DNA of 64,000 nucleotides from Ruminococcus sp. (GCF_019423705.1 NZ_JAHZAX010000009.1:1-64000), one strand, 5' to 3'; shown: positions 16,434 to 23,742, numbered from the stretch's first letter. Numbers and translations are program-made. Notes: generated by a model not told the origin, from the sequence alone.

Positions 16434-17277
16434 TTTCGCCGCCCATTATTGCCTCGAAATCATCTTCGGGAACATTTGAGGTCGCCGTGTCAATGGGGTC
16501 TTCCGTCACCTGCGTTGCCCCTGTGGGTGCATCAACATAATCAACAGAACCGTCCTGACTGATAACACCCATATCGTTTGTAACTGCTGTCTGAAGGTCA
16601 ATGCTCATTATGCCCCACTTGCTGATAAGCTGTCTGAGCATAGTCTTGCAAGCCATTGCGTCAAAGTCCTTTTCCCAGAAGGTGTAACCCTTGTGTGCCT
16701 TGTAACCCATTGAATACTTTTCAGCGTGGCTCACCATTTTCTGCTTGCTCCAGTAGATAGCCTTCTTAAAGCCGTTTGTGTACTCGAACATTGCATAGTA
16801 ACCGATAGTTTCGGCACTTTCTCTTACTGCCTCATCATCTATGAGTCTGACCTCTATCTCCTCATCAAGAGGGTCAAAGCTGATAAGCTCTCCTTCTTTG
16901 ATAGGCAGAACGTTGAGCTTTTTGTACTGTCCAGAACGTATGGCAAGCTGTATGTATCCCTTGTAACCTAGCTGGAACTGTGCCACCTTTCTGCCGATCT
17001 TGTGGTCGTTGAAAGGCACAAGATAATACTGTCCAAGCTGAGGGGAAGGCGAAAGGTCCAGCCCCTCGCCCAGCAGACCTGCCGACACCACTGTGCTTGC
17101 GTCACACTCCTGCAAAGCAGGATTATTGCTTACGGCTGATGTTATTGCTGTCACGAACCTTGCAGCCTTTTTCGGGTCGCCAAGGGTGTTGTTTATCATA
17201 CGCTTATAGCCGTCCGAATTTATCACCGCCGTAAATTTCGGTTTCTGTGCTTTTGTCAAGCTGTTTGCTACTGCCAT
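16417..17277 (-). CDS. recT: RecT-type single-strand annealing protein
   Basis: A 286-residue protein with the RecT core: AARFVTAITSAVSNNPAL, then GLDLSPSPQLGQYYLVPF, QLGYKGYIQLAIRSGQY and FWEKDFDAMACKTMLRQLI. RecT anneals complementary single strands at ends resected by a 5'-3' exonuclease. Its partner is the YqaJ-type nuclease encoded two genes upstream, with DUF1351 between them, a common arrangement in Firmicutes phages. The acidic C-terminal tail (about 245-286) is disordered. Confidence 0.95.
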   Translation of the reverse strand: MAVANSLTKAQKPKFTAVINSDGYKRMINNTLGDPKKAARFVTAITSAVSNNPALQECDASTVVSAGLLGEGLDLSPSPQLGQYYLVPFNDHKIGRKVAQFQLGYKGYIQLAIRSGQYKKLNVLPIKEGELISFDPLDEEIEVRLIDDEAVRESAETIGYYAMFEYTNGFKKAIYWSKQKMVSHAEKYSMGYKAHKGYTFWEKDFDAMACKTMLRQLISKWGIMSIDLQTAVTNDMGVISQDGSVDYVDAPTGATQVTEDPIDTATSNVPEDDFEAIMGGENGSEN

Positions 17278-17291
17278 TTTGATTACCTCCG

Positions 17292-18104
17292 TTATTTTAC
17301 TGTTTCAAATCTGATGTTCGCAGCTATCATATAGTCTCTCAGAGCGATAAGCTCGCTGCGTGTGCAAGTCACTCTGAATGTTCCTGTGAGCATAGGTTCT
17401 TCCTGTGGCATAGGGTGAGTTACTTTGACGTTCACGCTGTCAAGTGCCGCCTGCTTTTCTACCCTGTGCTTGTCCTCACGCCTTTCCTGCTCCCTTCGTT
17501 CAAGCATTGCGGCATAAGCAAGAGTGTGTGCCTTATCCTTAGTTTCTTTGAAATGCTGTTCGATAGCCGTATATACCGCAGAGCTTTCATAGAGCTTTTT
17601 TATCTCTGCGTAATCATCAACTATTCTTTGCACATTGCCTGCGATCTCGTCTTTCAGGTTATCGGCTTTCATCGTAGCGTTGCCCCACTTGGGATTTAAT
17701 ACGTCCTCAAACTTGACAAAATCAAGAGTATTGACCTTGCCGAAGAACTCTTTCAGCTCCTCATATTTCTTTTGCTTTTTCACCTCATCAAAAGCCTTTA
17801 TCTGCTTGTCTATGGCAAGTATCGGGGCATCTATAAGGAAAACAAGCTCCTTGCACTGTTTTTCGAGAGGATTGTAAAGTCCAAGCACCTGCTTTTTTAT
17901 CTCTTTTCTCCTGTCCTCAACAGCTGTTTTGAGCTTGTTGAGCTTTGCCTTATCGGATTTTGCGTCCTTAATGCTGTCCTCTGTCACAACAAGGCTGTTG
18001 TAATAGTCAAGCTTTGGTGCAAGCTCGGTTTTGAGCTGCTCAAGGTTCTCTATCTGCTGAGGGATAGTCACCTGAACGTCTTTCAAGATAAGTTCCATTG
18101 ACAT
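17292..18104 (-). CDS. DUF1351 phage recombination-associated protein
   Basis: A 270-residue protein starting at ATG 18104 (MSMELILKDVQV...), with AAAGGAG eight bases upstream. Most of it is a long coiled coil (residues about 15-220), rich in Lys and Glu, ending in a small domain TFRVTCTRSELIALRDYMIAA in two overlapping pieces. DUF1351 genes regularly lie between the exonuclease and RecT in Firmicutes phages and are believed to assist recombination; the mechanism is not known. Confidence 0.82.
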   Translation of the reverse strand: MSMELILKDVQVTIPQQIENLEQLKTELAPKLDYYNSLVVTEDSIKDAKSDKAKLNKLKTAVEDRRKEIKKQVLGLYNPLEKQCKELVFLIDAPILAIDKQIKAFDEVKKQKKYEELKEFFGKVNTLDFVKFEDVLNPKWGNATMKADNLKDEIAGNVQRIVDDYAEIKKLYESSAVYTAIEQHFKETKDKAHTLAYAAMLERREQERREDKHRVEKQAALDSVNVKVTHPMPQEEPMLTGTFRVTCTRSELIALRDYMIAANIRFETVK

Positions 18105-18118
18105 TGTTTTTACTCCTT

Positions 18119-18781
18119 TCATATTTCCGGCAATATCTGCGGCGGACGTTTATCCTGCCGCACACATTCCATAAACCGCTGTTCTTCGCTGATAAGAAAA
18201 GCTATATCGTCCTTTACCTCTTCACGCTCGATGAAATAGTGCCTTATGGCAGCTCTCAGAACACCGTCACGGTAGTAACGTATATACACTTTAAGCACGG
18301 CAAAGTCCCACCCTGTGGCTGCAAGCTGGTGGAGCAGCTGCGTATAATAGCTTTCGGGGAGCTTAGGCTCGTGGTCAGCTGTTTCCCAGTCGTCCCATTG
18401 GTTTGGGTTCTGAATGGTCGTGGTCTTTATTTCAAGTATCCCACGTCTGCCTTTTTCGTCTGTAAGCTCACCGTCAAGGGTCGCAAAGATGAAAGGGCAG
18501 ATGTCATTGCAATACATATAGAACTCGTGATAGTCCACCTTGTACTGCGGATAGTCCTGCTTGAAAAGCTCTCTGAGAGGTCCTTCGGCGAACTTGCCGA
18601 ACTTCACCGCAGGCTTGTCCGAAATATCTTCGGTTATGTACCGACCTGTCTTTTCCTCCCACAGCTGAACGTTGGACTTATACTTGTTGACGCCCAAAAC
18701 GCAGCCTGCCTCACTTCCACCGATACCCTGCTTTTGGCGGAGCTTGAGCCATTCCTCTCGGCTTGTTGGTTTAAGTATCAT
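18119..18781 (-). CDS. yqaJ: YqaJ-type viral exonuclease (lambda Exo-like)
   Basis: A 220-residue PD-(D/E)XK nuclease: EWLKLRQKQGIGGSEAG at the N-terminus (the YqaJ signature), FGKFAEGPLRELF, then the catalytic block FATLDGELTD followed by GILEIKTTT (the E-x-K), and YYTQLLHQLAATG. It degrades 5' strands at DNA ends to feed RecT. ATG 18781 is chosen because GTGAGGGGA just upstream supplies the Shine-Dalgarno. Confidence 0.92.
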   Translation of the reverse strand: MILKPTSREEWLKLRQKQGIGGSEAGCVLGVNKYKSNVQLWEEKTGRYITEDISDKPAVKFGKFAEGPLRELFKQDYPQYKVDYHEFYMYCNDICPFIFATLDGELTDEKGRRGILEIKTTTIQNPNQWDDWETADHEPKLPESYYTQLLHQLAATGWDFAVLKVYIRYYRDGVLRAAIRHYFIEREEVKDDIAFLISEEQRFMECVRQDKRPPQILPEI

Positions 18782-19178
18782 TCCCCTCACCGCCTTTCCC
18801 TAACCTCGCAAGCTCCTTTTTCACCTCAAGCATTACCCGATATGACTGCCCCAGGTCAAAAGCCTTTTGCTCGTTATCATCCATACGTTCGTAAATTTCC
18901 AGTATCAGCTCGCAAGCCTTGTAAGCTCTTTGAGACTCTTGACAAATCTGCTCTTTTGTGCTATCATCAAGGTGTGTTGAATTGGTATCTTTTGATACCA
19001 CCTCCGAGCTTGTGCCTGTTGCAGCAGGTGCAAGCTCGTTTTCTTTTATGTAGCGTGCAAGATATCCGCCGCATCTATAGATTTTTTTGCTAAGCGGACA
19101 TTGTCCACAGTTCATATCTGCACTAGTGCAAATCTCTACCACCTTTTCAAACTCCTCTTTTGTCATCATCGGTATCAT
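18771..19178 (-). CDS. Phage protein with N-terminal Cys motif, unknown function
   Basis: A 135-residue protein. Residues 17-37 carry CTSADMNCGQCPLSKKIY followed by CGGY, a possible metal site; the C-terminal half (from about 80) is a charged helical region. The start has GGAGG six bases upstream and overlaps the end of the beta-helix repeat gene by 32 bases. Position just before the exonuclease suggests an early role. No family recognised. Confidence 0.65.
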   Translation of the reverse strand: MIPMMTKEEFEKVVEICTSADMNCGQCPLSKKIYRCGGYLARYIKENELAPAATGTSSEVVSKDTNSTHLDDSTKEQICQESQRAYKACELILEIYERMDDNEQKAFDLGQSYRVMLEVKKELARLGKGGEGNDT

Positions 19179-19749
19179 CTTTATCCTCCTTTTCGAAATG
19201 TATCTTTATAACATCTACCATTGCAAGGTATTCTTTGGCATATTTACTATCGCCGTGTGTGCTTTTTACTTTTTCCGTAAACTCATCAAGGTTGCCTTTA
19301 AAGCAACCACACACAACGCCAATACCGCCATTTTTGCACTTAAAAAATGTGGTATTTCGCCAGCAAGAGCCAAGTCCTTTAGTGCAAACATAATCAGCAT
19401 TGCCGCAGACCCTAGCATTGCCGCAGACCTCAGCATCGCCGCAGACCCTAGCATTGCCGTAGACCCTAGCATTGCCGTAGACCCAAGCATTGCCGTAGAC
19501 CCTAGCATTGCCGCAGACCTCAGCATTGCCGCAGACCCTAGCATTGCCGTAGACCTCAGCATCGCCGTAGACCCTAGCATTGCCGTAGACCCAAGCATCG
19601 CCGTCCTGACTGAGGTTTTTTTCGCTTTCTACGTATCCACCTAGCTCACCAACTTCAACATTTCCAAACGATATCAAAGCTTTTATGCGGAACAACTTTT
19701 TGCCAAAGTGTATTATGGTATCCGTTGTCAGTTCATATTTCTTATCCAT
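19147..19749 (-). CDS. Phage repeat protein with hexapeptide beta-helix
   Basis: A 200-residue protein with three parts: an N-terminal domain (about 1-48, ending ELGGYVESEKNLSQDGD), about 12 tandem six-residue repeats of the form G-N/D-A-x-V-Y/C (about 50-122), and a Cys-containing C-terminal domain (CGCFKGNLDEF and following). The repeats should fold as a beta-helix. The ATG at 19749 has GGAGG six bases upstream. It lies in the middle of the early operon, so it is not a tail fibre by position. Function unknown. Confidence 0.75.
   Translation of the reverse strand: MDKKYELTTDTIIHFGKKLFRIKALISFGNVEVGELGGYVESEKNLSQDGDAWVYGNARVYGDAEVYGNARVCGNAEVCGNARVYGNAWVYGNARVYGNARVCGDAEVCGNARVCGNADYVCTKGLGSCWRNTTFFKCKNGGIGVVCGCFKGNLDEFTEKVKSTHGDSKYAKEYLAMVDVIKIHFEKEDKDDTDDDKRGV
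19400..19605. repeat. 18-bp minisatellite inside the beta-helix gene
   Basis: The plus strand shows about eleven near-identical 18-base units of the type CTAGCATTGCCGTAGACC, with alternations of CCGCAG/CCGTAG and AGCATT/AGCATC. They encode the hexapeptide repeats. Near identity at the DNA level allows unit loss or gain by slippage without breaking the frame. Confidence 0.85.
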
Positions 19750-20050
19750 CATTATCCTCCTTTATCTTTATCGGCTGTACGCTCATATACTGCCTGCCGT
19801 CATAGTCCATCTTCTTCACAGGTTCAAGCCCCTTATCCCTCAGCGACCTTGCGGCATCGCCAAGCCCTCTGTCGAAGTCCTCACGGGTCTTGTAGAATGC
19901 ACATCTGCGGCAGTAATCTCTCGTTGGCGTTACTGTCAGCGCACCACACTCGTCAGACTTGACATTTGAATGGAACACGCAAAGGCTTACCGCTCCACTG
20001 CCGTTGTCAAGGGGCTTGTCCCTCTTAAAAACCTCTCTCATCACTATCAT
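19742..20050 (-). CDS. Small phage early protein with Cys pair
   Basis: About 102 residues from ATG 20050 (MIVMREVFKRDKPLDNG...), with GGAGG six bases upstream. It contains the Cys motif CRRCAFYKTREDFDRGLGD, together with CVFH and DECG, so it may bind zinc. The start overlaps the methylase gene end by 26 bases and the stop overlaps the next start. No family recognised. Confidence 0.6.
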   Translation of the reverse strand: MIVMREVFKRDKPLDNGSGAVSLCVFHSNVKSDECGALTVTPTRDYCRRCAFYKTREDFDRGLGDAARSLRDKGLEPVKKMDYDGRQYMSVQPIKIKEDNDG

Positions 20051-20756
20051 CGTTATCCTCCTTAATATTTCCCCATTGTTCAGCCATTGCAAAAGCAATA
20101 CCTTTAAACGTTTTGCTCCTTACCTTAGCACGATCTTTGCCAGAATGACGTGTTTCTTCCCATGTGCGTGATTTACCATTAGAATATCGTCCAAACAGCT
20201 TGCCATTATCAGGCTTGTCCCCTGTATATGTTGGTCGTAGGACAGGCAGCCCCTTTAGCCATAAACACGTCGCCTTTGTGACAAACTGTTCTGAGTCTTC
20301 CGGTCCGTTTGAAAACATATATGGGTGAATTATTTGATCTGCCTTTCTGAATACAGTATTCATACGCCCTATAGGGTTTTCCACTGCAATTTTCGGTGCG
20401 TTCGCCGACACAATCTGCATAAAAAATACTATTGATTCTTCACGGTGTTTCATACGCTCGACCACCTTTTCAGCAGGTGTGCATTTCAAACTATAGTGGC
20501 GTGTAGCCACGTTGGTCAGGTATGTACACGGTGGGTGTGCGATAATCATATCCCATGTTTCAACAGTATGCTGCTTGCCGTCACAGGTGAAGAAATCGGT
20601 ATTGCCATTGATAATATCCAAAACATCATTGCAAATATGCCATTCAGGGTGACCGCCTGAACACATCTGAATATCGCAGCTGTACGCTTCGTGTCCTTTC
20701 GCACGGAACGCTTTGCAGACCTCTTGAGATTCCTCACAGGCTATCAGAACTTTCAT
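20025..20756 (-). CDS. Phage cytosine-C5-type DNA methylase
   Basis: A 243-residue protein starting at ATG 20756 (MKVLIACEESQEVCKAF...). Motifs of C5-methyltransferases are present in reduced form: an N-terminal SAM-binding strand with ACEESQEV and SCDIQMCSGGHPEW, the catalytic motif HPPCTYLT, and VENPIG in place of the ENV motif. No restriction enzyme gene is nearby, so it is an orphan enzyme, probably protecting phage DNA or marking it for regulation. It is shorter than classic M.HhaI-type enzymes, with little space for a target-recognition domain. Confidence 0.8.
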   Translation of the reverse strand: MKVLIACEESQEVCKAFRAKGHEAYSCDIQMCSGGHPEWHICNDVLDIINGNTDFFTCDGKQHTVETWDMIIAHPPCTYLTNVATRHYSLKCTPAEKVVERMKHREESIVFFMQIVSANAPKIAVENPIGRMNTVFRKADQIIHPYMFSNGPEDSEQFVTKATCLWLKGLPVLRPTYTGDKPDNGKLFGRYSNGKSRTWEETRHSGKDRAKVRSKTFKGIAFAMAEQWGNIKEDNDDSDERGF

Positions 20757-20886
20757 CGTCTTCGTCCTCCTCGTTTTCAAAACGTTTCTCCCAGTGCTTT
20801 TCAATGGCACCAAGTGCTATGTACATCACTACATCTATCCCTGCAAGCGCAGCTATTGTTATCAGCAGTATTCCTACAATGTTCAT
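20734..20886 (-). CDS. 50-residue membrane peptide
   Basis: A short frame from ATG 20886 to TGA at 20734-20736 with one clear membrane segment (VGILLITIAALAGIDVVMYI) and an acidic tail ending EDEDDESSDSL. It has AAAGG upstream, its start overlaps the stop of the preceding gene by one base (TAATG), and its end overlaps the methylase start. Tight packing supports a real gene. Function unknown. Confidence 0.6.
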   Translation of the reverse strand: MNIVGILLITIAALAGIDVVMYIALGAIEKHWEKRFENEEDEDDESSDSL

Positions 20887-21095
20887 TACCACTTTCCTTT
20901 CATTTCAACTTCGACCTTGACCACAGGTCTTGCAGTTTCCTTCATTGCCTTCTCCAGTTCCTCACGGATTGCGGTTTCGGCTGTCTCTTTGATATTGCGA
21001 TACAGCCCGTAGACCGCCAGTGCAACCAGTGCCACACACAGTGCTATGGCTGACACATATCTGATGATCTCCAGCGTTGTTATCAGGTTGTTCAT
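20886..21095 (-). CDS. Small phage membrane protein
   Basis: A 69-residue protein from ATG 21095 (MNNLITTLEIIRYV...). One membrane segment (about 12-32, YVSAIALCVALVALAVYGLY) is followed by a charged amphipathic helix (IKETAETAIREELEKAMKET). AAAGGA lies nine bases upstream. It and the next 50-residue peptide form a coupled pair of single-span proteins in the early operon. No family recognised. Confidence 0.6.
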   Translation of the reverse strand: MNNLITTLEIIRYVSAIALCVALVALAVYGLYRNIKETAETAIREELEKAMKETARPVVKVEVEMKGKW

Positions 21096-21129
21096 TTTCT
21101 CACGTCCTTTCATTTTAACGTCCTGTGTT

Positions 21130-21354
21130 TTAAGCTATCCACTCAGGGTGTTCAGTTCTTGCCGTTTCACAAAGCTTATCCCAGAGCGATGGGTCACGCC
21201 CGACCATATCCTGCAAAGCTCCTGCAAGCTTGCGTCCGATACTGTCCGCAGCCGCCTGCCGCTCCTGCTCCGTGCAATCGTCCCAAAGCTTGTAACTCTT
21301 GCCGCCGTCGAACGAAACGTGCCTTATGACCTTTAAAGGCGGATATTTCGGCAT
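21130..21354 (-). CDS. Small phage early protein
   Basis: A 74-residue soluble protein (MPKYPPLKVIRHVSFDGG..., ending TARTEHPEWIA) with Trp-containing helices (SLWDKLCET). The ATG at 21354 has AGGAGG eight bases upstream. It is the second gene of the early operon. No family recognised. Confidence 0.65.
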   Translation of the reverse strand: MPKYPPLKVIRHVSFDGGKSYKLWDDCTEQERQAAADSIGRKLAGALQDMVGRDPSLWDKLCETARTEHPEWIA

Positions 21355-21402
21355 TTTTATCACCTCCTACTCAATTCTATTGGATATCGGGGTTGTACTA
21401 TG

Positions 21403-21546
21403 CTAGACAAGCTCCTCAATAACGGCAATATTCTCGCCCTCTGAGCGGTCAACAAGGTCCATAGCCTCGCCTGCCGTCTTTGCCGTGACTGTTACCAGCC
21501 TTACGCTGCTGAACGTGTCTGTCAGCTTAATTTTGTAGTGTTTCAT
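21403..21546 (-). CDS. 47-residue first gene of the early operon
   Basis: A short frame MKHYKIKLTDTFSSVRLVTV... ending IAVIEELV, with AGGAGG seven bases before its ATG. It has the strand-strand-helix look of a small phage regulator or accessory protein, but no family is recognised. Just beyond it lies a divergent promoter for the plus-strand gene at 21618. Confidence 0.6.
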   Translation of the reverse strand: MKHYKIKLTDTFSSVRLVTVTAKTAGEAMDLVDRSEGENIAVIEELV

Positions 21547-21558
21547 TTTTGTACCTCC

Positions 21559-21587
21559 TTGAAAAATCTAACTTCTTGTGGTATAAT
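21559..21587 (+). promoter_or_regulatory. Consensus-type promoter for the 21618 gene
   Basis: TTGAAA (21559-21564), 17-base spacer, TATAAT (21582-21587). The gene start lies 30 bases downstream. It points away from the phage early operon, consistent with expression during lysogeny. Confidence 0.8.
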
Positions 21588-21617
21588 GTAGAAAATCATA
21601 CGAAAGGATTTTCTTTA

Positions 21618-22121
21618 ATGCACGAAACCATAATCTCAGCTATCATTACAAGTATTACCTCTATCATCACAGCAACAATAACTTCATTATTGACCCTCAA
21701 ATTAAGCAATAAAAAGAATGATGACAAACTCAATTCGTTATCGGATAAGCGACTTTTTAAATCAAGACAACTTAGCGATTTCTACATACCCTTTTATAGA
21801 CTATACGTTCAAAACGTTTTCCCTGAAAGCGATGTAACTAAAATGCTTCCGGAAACTGCAACTACATTTTTAAAGCTTTTTGAAAAGCACGTTGACCTTA
21901 TGGAGCATGGCTCTCAAGAACTTGTTAAGCCGTTTCAAATTGCCTATTATGGTTGGAAGAAGTACGACTATGATCGCACACTTTCTTTTGATTTTGGAAA
22001 ATCATTCTTATTACTTACGGATCAACTTTTTGAAGAATACTCCCAGCTTTGTACTGAATTAGAATTGCCATTACCCGCAAAGGCAAATTATCTCTATAAA
22101 GAGAGTGATGATGATCAATAG
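21618..22121 (+). CDS. Membrane-anchored prophage accessory protein
   Basis: A 167-residue protein from ATG 21618 (MHETIISAIITSITSIITAT...), with AAAGGA 10 bases upstream. Residues about 4-27 form one membrane segment; the rest is a soluble helical domain (KRLFKSRQLSDFYIPFYRL, KLFEKHVDLMEHGSQELV, FDFGKSFLLLTDQLFEEY). It has its own consensus promoter and reads opposite to the lytic genes, the usual sign of a lysogenic conversion or superinfection-exclusion gene. No family recognised, so that role is inference from context. Confidence 0.75.
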   Translation: MHETIISAIITSITSIITATITSLLTLKLSNKKNDDKLNSLSDKRLFKSRQLSDFYIPFYRLYVQNVFPESDVTKMLPETATTFLKLFEKHVDLMEHGSQELVKPFQIAYYGWKKYDYDRTLSFDFGKSFLLLTDQLFEEYSQLCTELELPLPAKANYLYKESDDDQ

Positions 22122-22262
22122 CTGAACGAATATGATAAATTCAAAAAATCTGAATTTTTTGCTTACTTTTGCATAAAGAAATATGCAACATATTGCTGTA
22201 AAAAACAATATGCAATTCATAAAGATTACTTTTATTCTCCTCACCCCCTCTTCAATCATTTG

Positions 22263-22291
22263 TTGCATTTTCTCCTCAGTTGTGATATAAT
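22263..22291 (+). promoter_or_regulatory. Promoter with operator half-site for the 22324 gene
   Basis: TTGCAT (22263-22268), 17-base spacer, TATAAT (22286-22291). The -35 lies in GTTGCAT, one arm of the phage operator palindrome, so the repressor may act here too. Other half-sites (ATGCAAC, ATGCAAT) occur at about 22190-22216. Confidence 0.7.
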
Positions 22292-22323
22292 GGCTATATC
22301 TTACAAAGAAAGGAGGCAAACTT

Positions 22324-22638
22324 ATGAATATTACAAAGGATTCTGAAAAGGTCATTTGTTACATATACAAAATGTACCTTGAACGCCGTAAAAATGGTGA
22401 ATCAAAGGCTGAATCACGTCGTTTTGAAATTGACTTTTATAAAAGCGATAAAGACTTATCAAAATGGTATGACAGCGACATTTCAGATTGCATATTGGAA
22501 CTCGCAAGAAATGGATACATCAAAGTTTACATTGGCGGAGATTTTGATATTCTCGATCAGACCATTGTGTATATGGAAAACCGATTTAAAAACGGTCTTT
22601 CCGATGTACTTGACCTTATTTCAAAATTTGTCCCTTGA
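22324..22638 (+). CDS. Small prophage protein, winged-helix-like
   Basis: A 104-residue protein, MNITKDSEKVICYIYKMYLE..., preceded by AAAGGAGG. The pattern of three helices (KVICYIYKMYLERR; KDLSKWYDS; SDCILELARNGYIKV) then a hairpin (YIGGDFDILDQTIVYM) looks like a winged helix, as in several small phage regulators. Family not identified. A strong terminator (22643-22672) follows, making it a single-gene unit. Confidence 0.7.
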   Translation: MNITKDSEKVICYIYKMYLERRKNGESKAESRRFEIDFYKSDKDLSKWYDSDISDCILELARNGYIKVYIGGDFDILDQTIVYMENRFKNGLSDVLDLISKFVP

Positions 22639-22822
22639 TCTTATCACCTGAATTTTCAGGTGATCTTTTTTTGCCATTGACGTAAAAGTCCTCAGATATA
22701 GTCAATGACCAAGCACCATTAAATTCAAGCTTAAAGTACGATACATCTGACATATCTTTTCCGTTGACTTTTAATTCTCCTTTTTCAACGTCTAAACTGA
22801 GTGTTGAAAGATTTTCGTTCAT
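22616..22822 (-). CDS. Possible small prophage protein
   Basis: A 68-residue beta-rich frame from ATG 22822 (MNENLSTLSLDVEKGELKVNG...), with GGGGGGTG nine bases upstream. Its tail overlaps the convergent 22324 gene by 23 bases and covers that gene's terminator hairpin. The Shine-Dalgarno and normal composition support a gene; the overlap argues against. Unknown function. Confidence 0.5.
   Translation of the reverse strand: MNENLSTLSLDVEKGELKVNGKDMSDVSYFKLEFNGAWSLTISEDFYVNGKKRSPENSGDKIKGQILK
22643..22672 (+). terminator. Intrinsic terminator of the 22324 gene
   Basis: A perfect ten-base stem (ATCACCTGAA / TTCAGGTGAT) with a two-base centre, followed by CTTTTTTT, begins five bases after the stop codon. 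Confidence 0.9.
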
Positions 22823-22858
22823 TCTTATCACCCCCCTCTTTTTCTGTCCGTTTTATCG

Positions 22859-22887
22859 TTGAAATCTCCGTTTCTGTGTGATATAAT
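22859..22887 (+). promoter_or_regulatory. Promoter of the 22919 gene
   Basis: TTGAAA (22859-22864), 17-base spacer, TATAAT (22882-22887), with the same TGTGA-TATAAT wording as the promoters at 22286 and 23849. Confidence 0.8.
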
Positions 22888-22918
22888 TGGAATATCAAAC
22901 AGGAAAGGAGGAATACTT

Positions 22919-23269
22919 ATGACTTATGGGGAATTAACGAATTTTACATATGGTGAACTGGAATGTCTAACTTATGAAGAATTGTCTATGCCGATGAAAG
23001 ATTTACTGCATAAGCTTGTTGATGAAAACAGACCTATTCCTGTAAGCTTTTATAACAAGCTGTGCGATTTGTGTGACGAAATTAATGGTGGCACTATTGA
23101 AGTACCGGTTCAAAATGCCAATATAACTTCGCAAATCAAAAAGCCTATTAATTTAGGTAAATCTTTCATAAAAGTGTTTATTGAGATTGCAACACTATGG
23201 CAATGTATCGACTTCGTTTCCAAAAAGTTTCAAGATTTATATGAATTGTTTTCAGATTATTTGAATTAA
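22919..23269 (+). CDS. Small prophage protein with YGEL repeats
   Basis: A 116-residue protein from ATG 22919, with AAAGGAGG eight bases upstream. The N-terminus has three near-repeats (MTYGELTNF, TYGELECL, TYEELSMP), followed by a helical region (MKDLLHKLVDENRPI, then SFYNKLCDLCDEINGG) and a hydrophobic C-terminal segment (SFIKVFIEIATLWQCIDFVS) that may contact the membrane. It has its own promoter and opposes the cro transcript. No family recognised; a lysogenic accessory gene by context. Confidence 0.7.
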   Translation: MTYGELTNFTYGELECLTYEELSMPMKDLLHKLVDENRPIPVSFYNKLCDLCDEINGGTIEVPVQNANITSQIKKPINLGKSFIKVFIEIATLWQCIDFVSKKFQDLYELFSDYLN

Positions 23270-23454
23270 GACAATTCTAAGACAAGACAAATAATGATCA
23301 GCACACACGCTGTGAATGTTATTCCGTTTTCAAAAGCCCTGAGTATCTCTTTAACTTTGGGCTTTTCTTTTGCTATCATGATCATTGCAAGCCACGAAAG
23401 ACTTATTGACAATACAACAACAAATATTATACTGAAAGTAATTGTGGCTATCAT
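23266..23454 (-). CDS. Small two-span membrane protein downstream of cro
   Basis: A 62-residue protein from ATG 23454 (MIATITFSIIFVVVLSISLSW in two halves), with two membrane segments (about 2-27 and 43-62) joined by a basic loop KEKPKVKEILR. GAGGGG lies eight bases upstream. It follows cro by 48 bases, with an operator palindrome between. Possible holin-like or accessory protein; function unknown. Its tail overlaps the convergent gene by four bases. Confidence 0.5.
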   Translation of the reverse strand: MIATITFSIIFVVVLSISLSWLAMIMIAKEKPKVKEILRAFENGITFTACVLIIICLVLELS

Positions 23455-23487
23455 CCACACTTCCCCTCACCCCCTCCTTAATCACTT

Positions 23488-23502
23488 GTTGCATTATGCA
23501 AC
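23488..23502. promoter_or_regulatory. Phage repressor operator, copy after cro
   Basis: The perfect 15-base palindrome GTTGCATTATGCAAC, identical to the copy at 23728-23742, lies directly after the cro stop codon and before the small membrane gene. Confidence 0.75.
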
Positions 23503-23709
23503 TCACTGAGTAAAAAAATATTTGCCGAACTCTCCAGCATCAATGTGGAGCAAGTGTGACAGTTTCTCAGCCTCGTCCAGGTCAAACGGACGAACATTGT
23601 TTATTTTCTGATTAGCTGTAGGTTGAGCTATGTTTAAACAATGTGCAACGTCAGCTTGGGTCAGTTCAAGCTCCTTCATTCTACCCTTGATCTTATTCGT
23701 GTTTACCAT
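23503..23709 (-). CDS. Cro-like helix-turn-helix repressor
   Basis: A 68-residue single-domain XRE-type regulator: MVNTNKIKGRMKELELTQADVAHCLNI with recognition helix QPTANQKINNVR, ending in LLHIDAGEFGKYFFTQ. It is transcribed away from the CI-like repressor across a shared operator region, the classic lytic switch layout. Start has AAAGGAGG 9 bases upstream. It should bind the same palindromes and favour lytic growth. Confidence 0.88.
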   Translation of the reverse strand: MVNTNKIKGRMKELELTQADVAHCLNIAQPTANQKINNVRPFDLDEAEKLSHLLHIDAGEFGKYFFTQ

Positions 23710-23727
23710 ATGCCAGCCTCCTTTCTT

Positions 23728-23742
23728 GTTGCATTATGCAAC
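23728..23742. promoter_or_regulatory. Phage operator O3, downstream of the cro start site
   Basis: GTTGCATTATGCAAC, a perfect palindrome about the central T-A, lies between the cro promoter and its ribosome site, so a bound repressor would block early transcription. Confidence 0.85.

Noticed and set aside
18098..19093. 331-codon plus-strand ORF over the exonuclease genes
   Set aside because: Antisense to the YqaJ and 18771 genes; no family features or Shine-Dalgarno.
19400..19605. Tandem repeats that at first look like a CRISPR array
   Set aside because: Units are 18 bases without spacers, in frame within a gene, and encode a hexapeptide repeat; no cas genes are present.
22071..22220. 49-codon two-span membrane ORF on the minus strand
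   Set aside because: Overlaps the convergent 21618 gene and its best ribosome site is about 16 bases from the ATG; kept only as part of the duplicated-segment finding.
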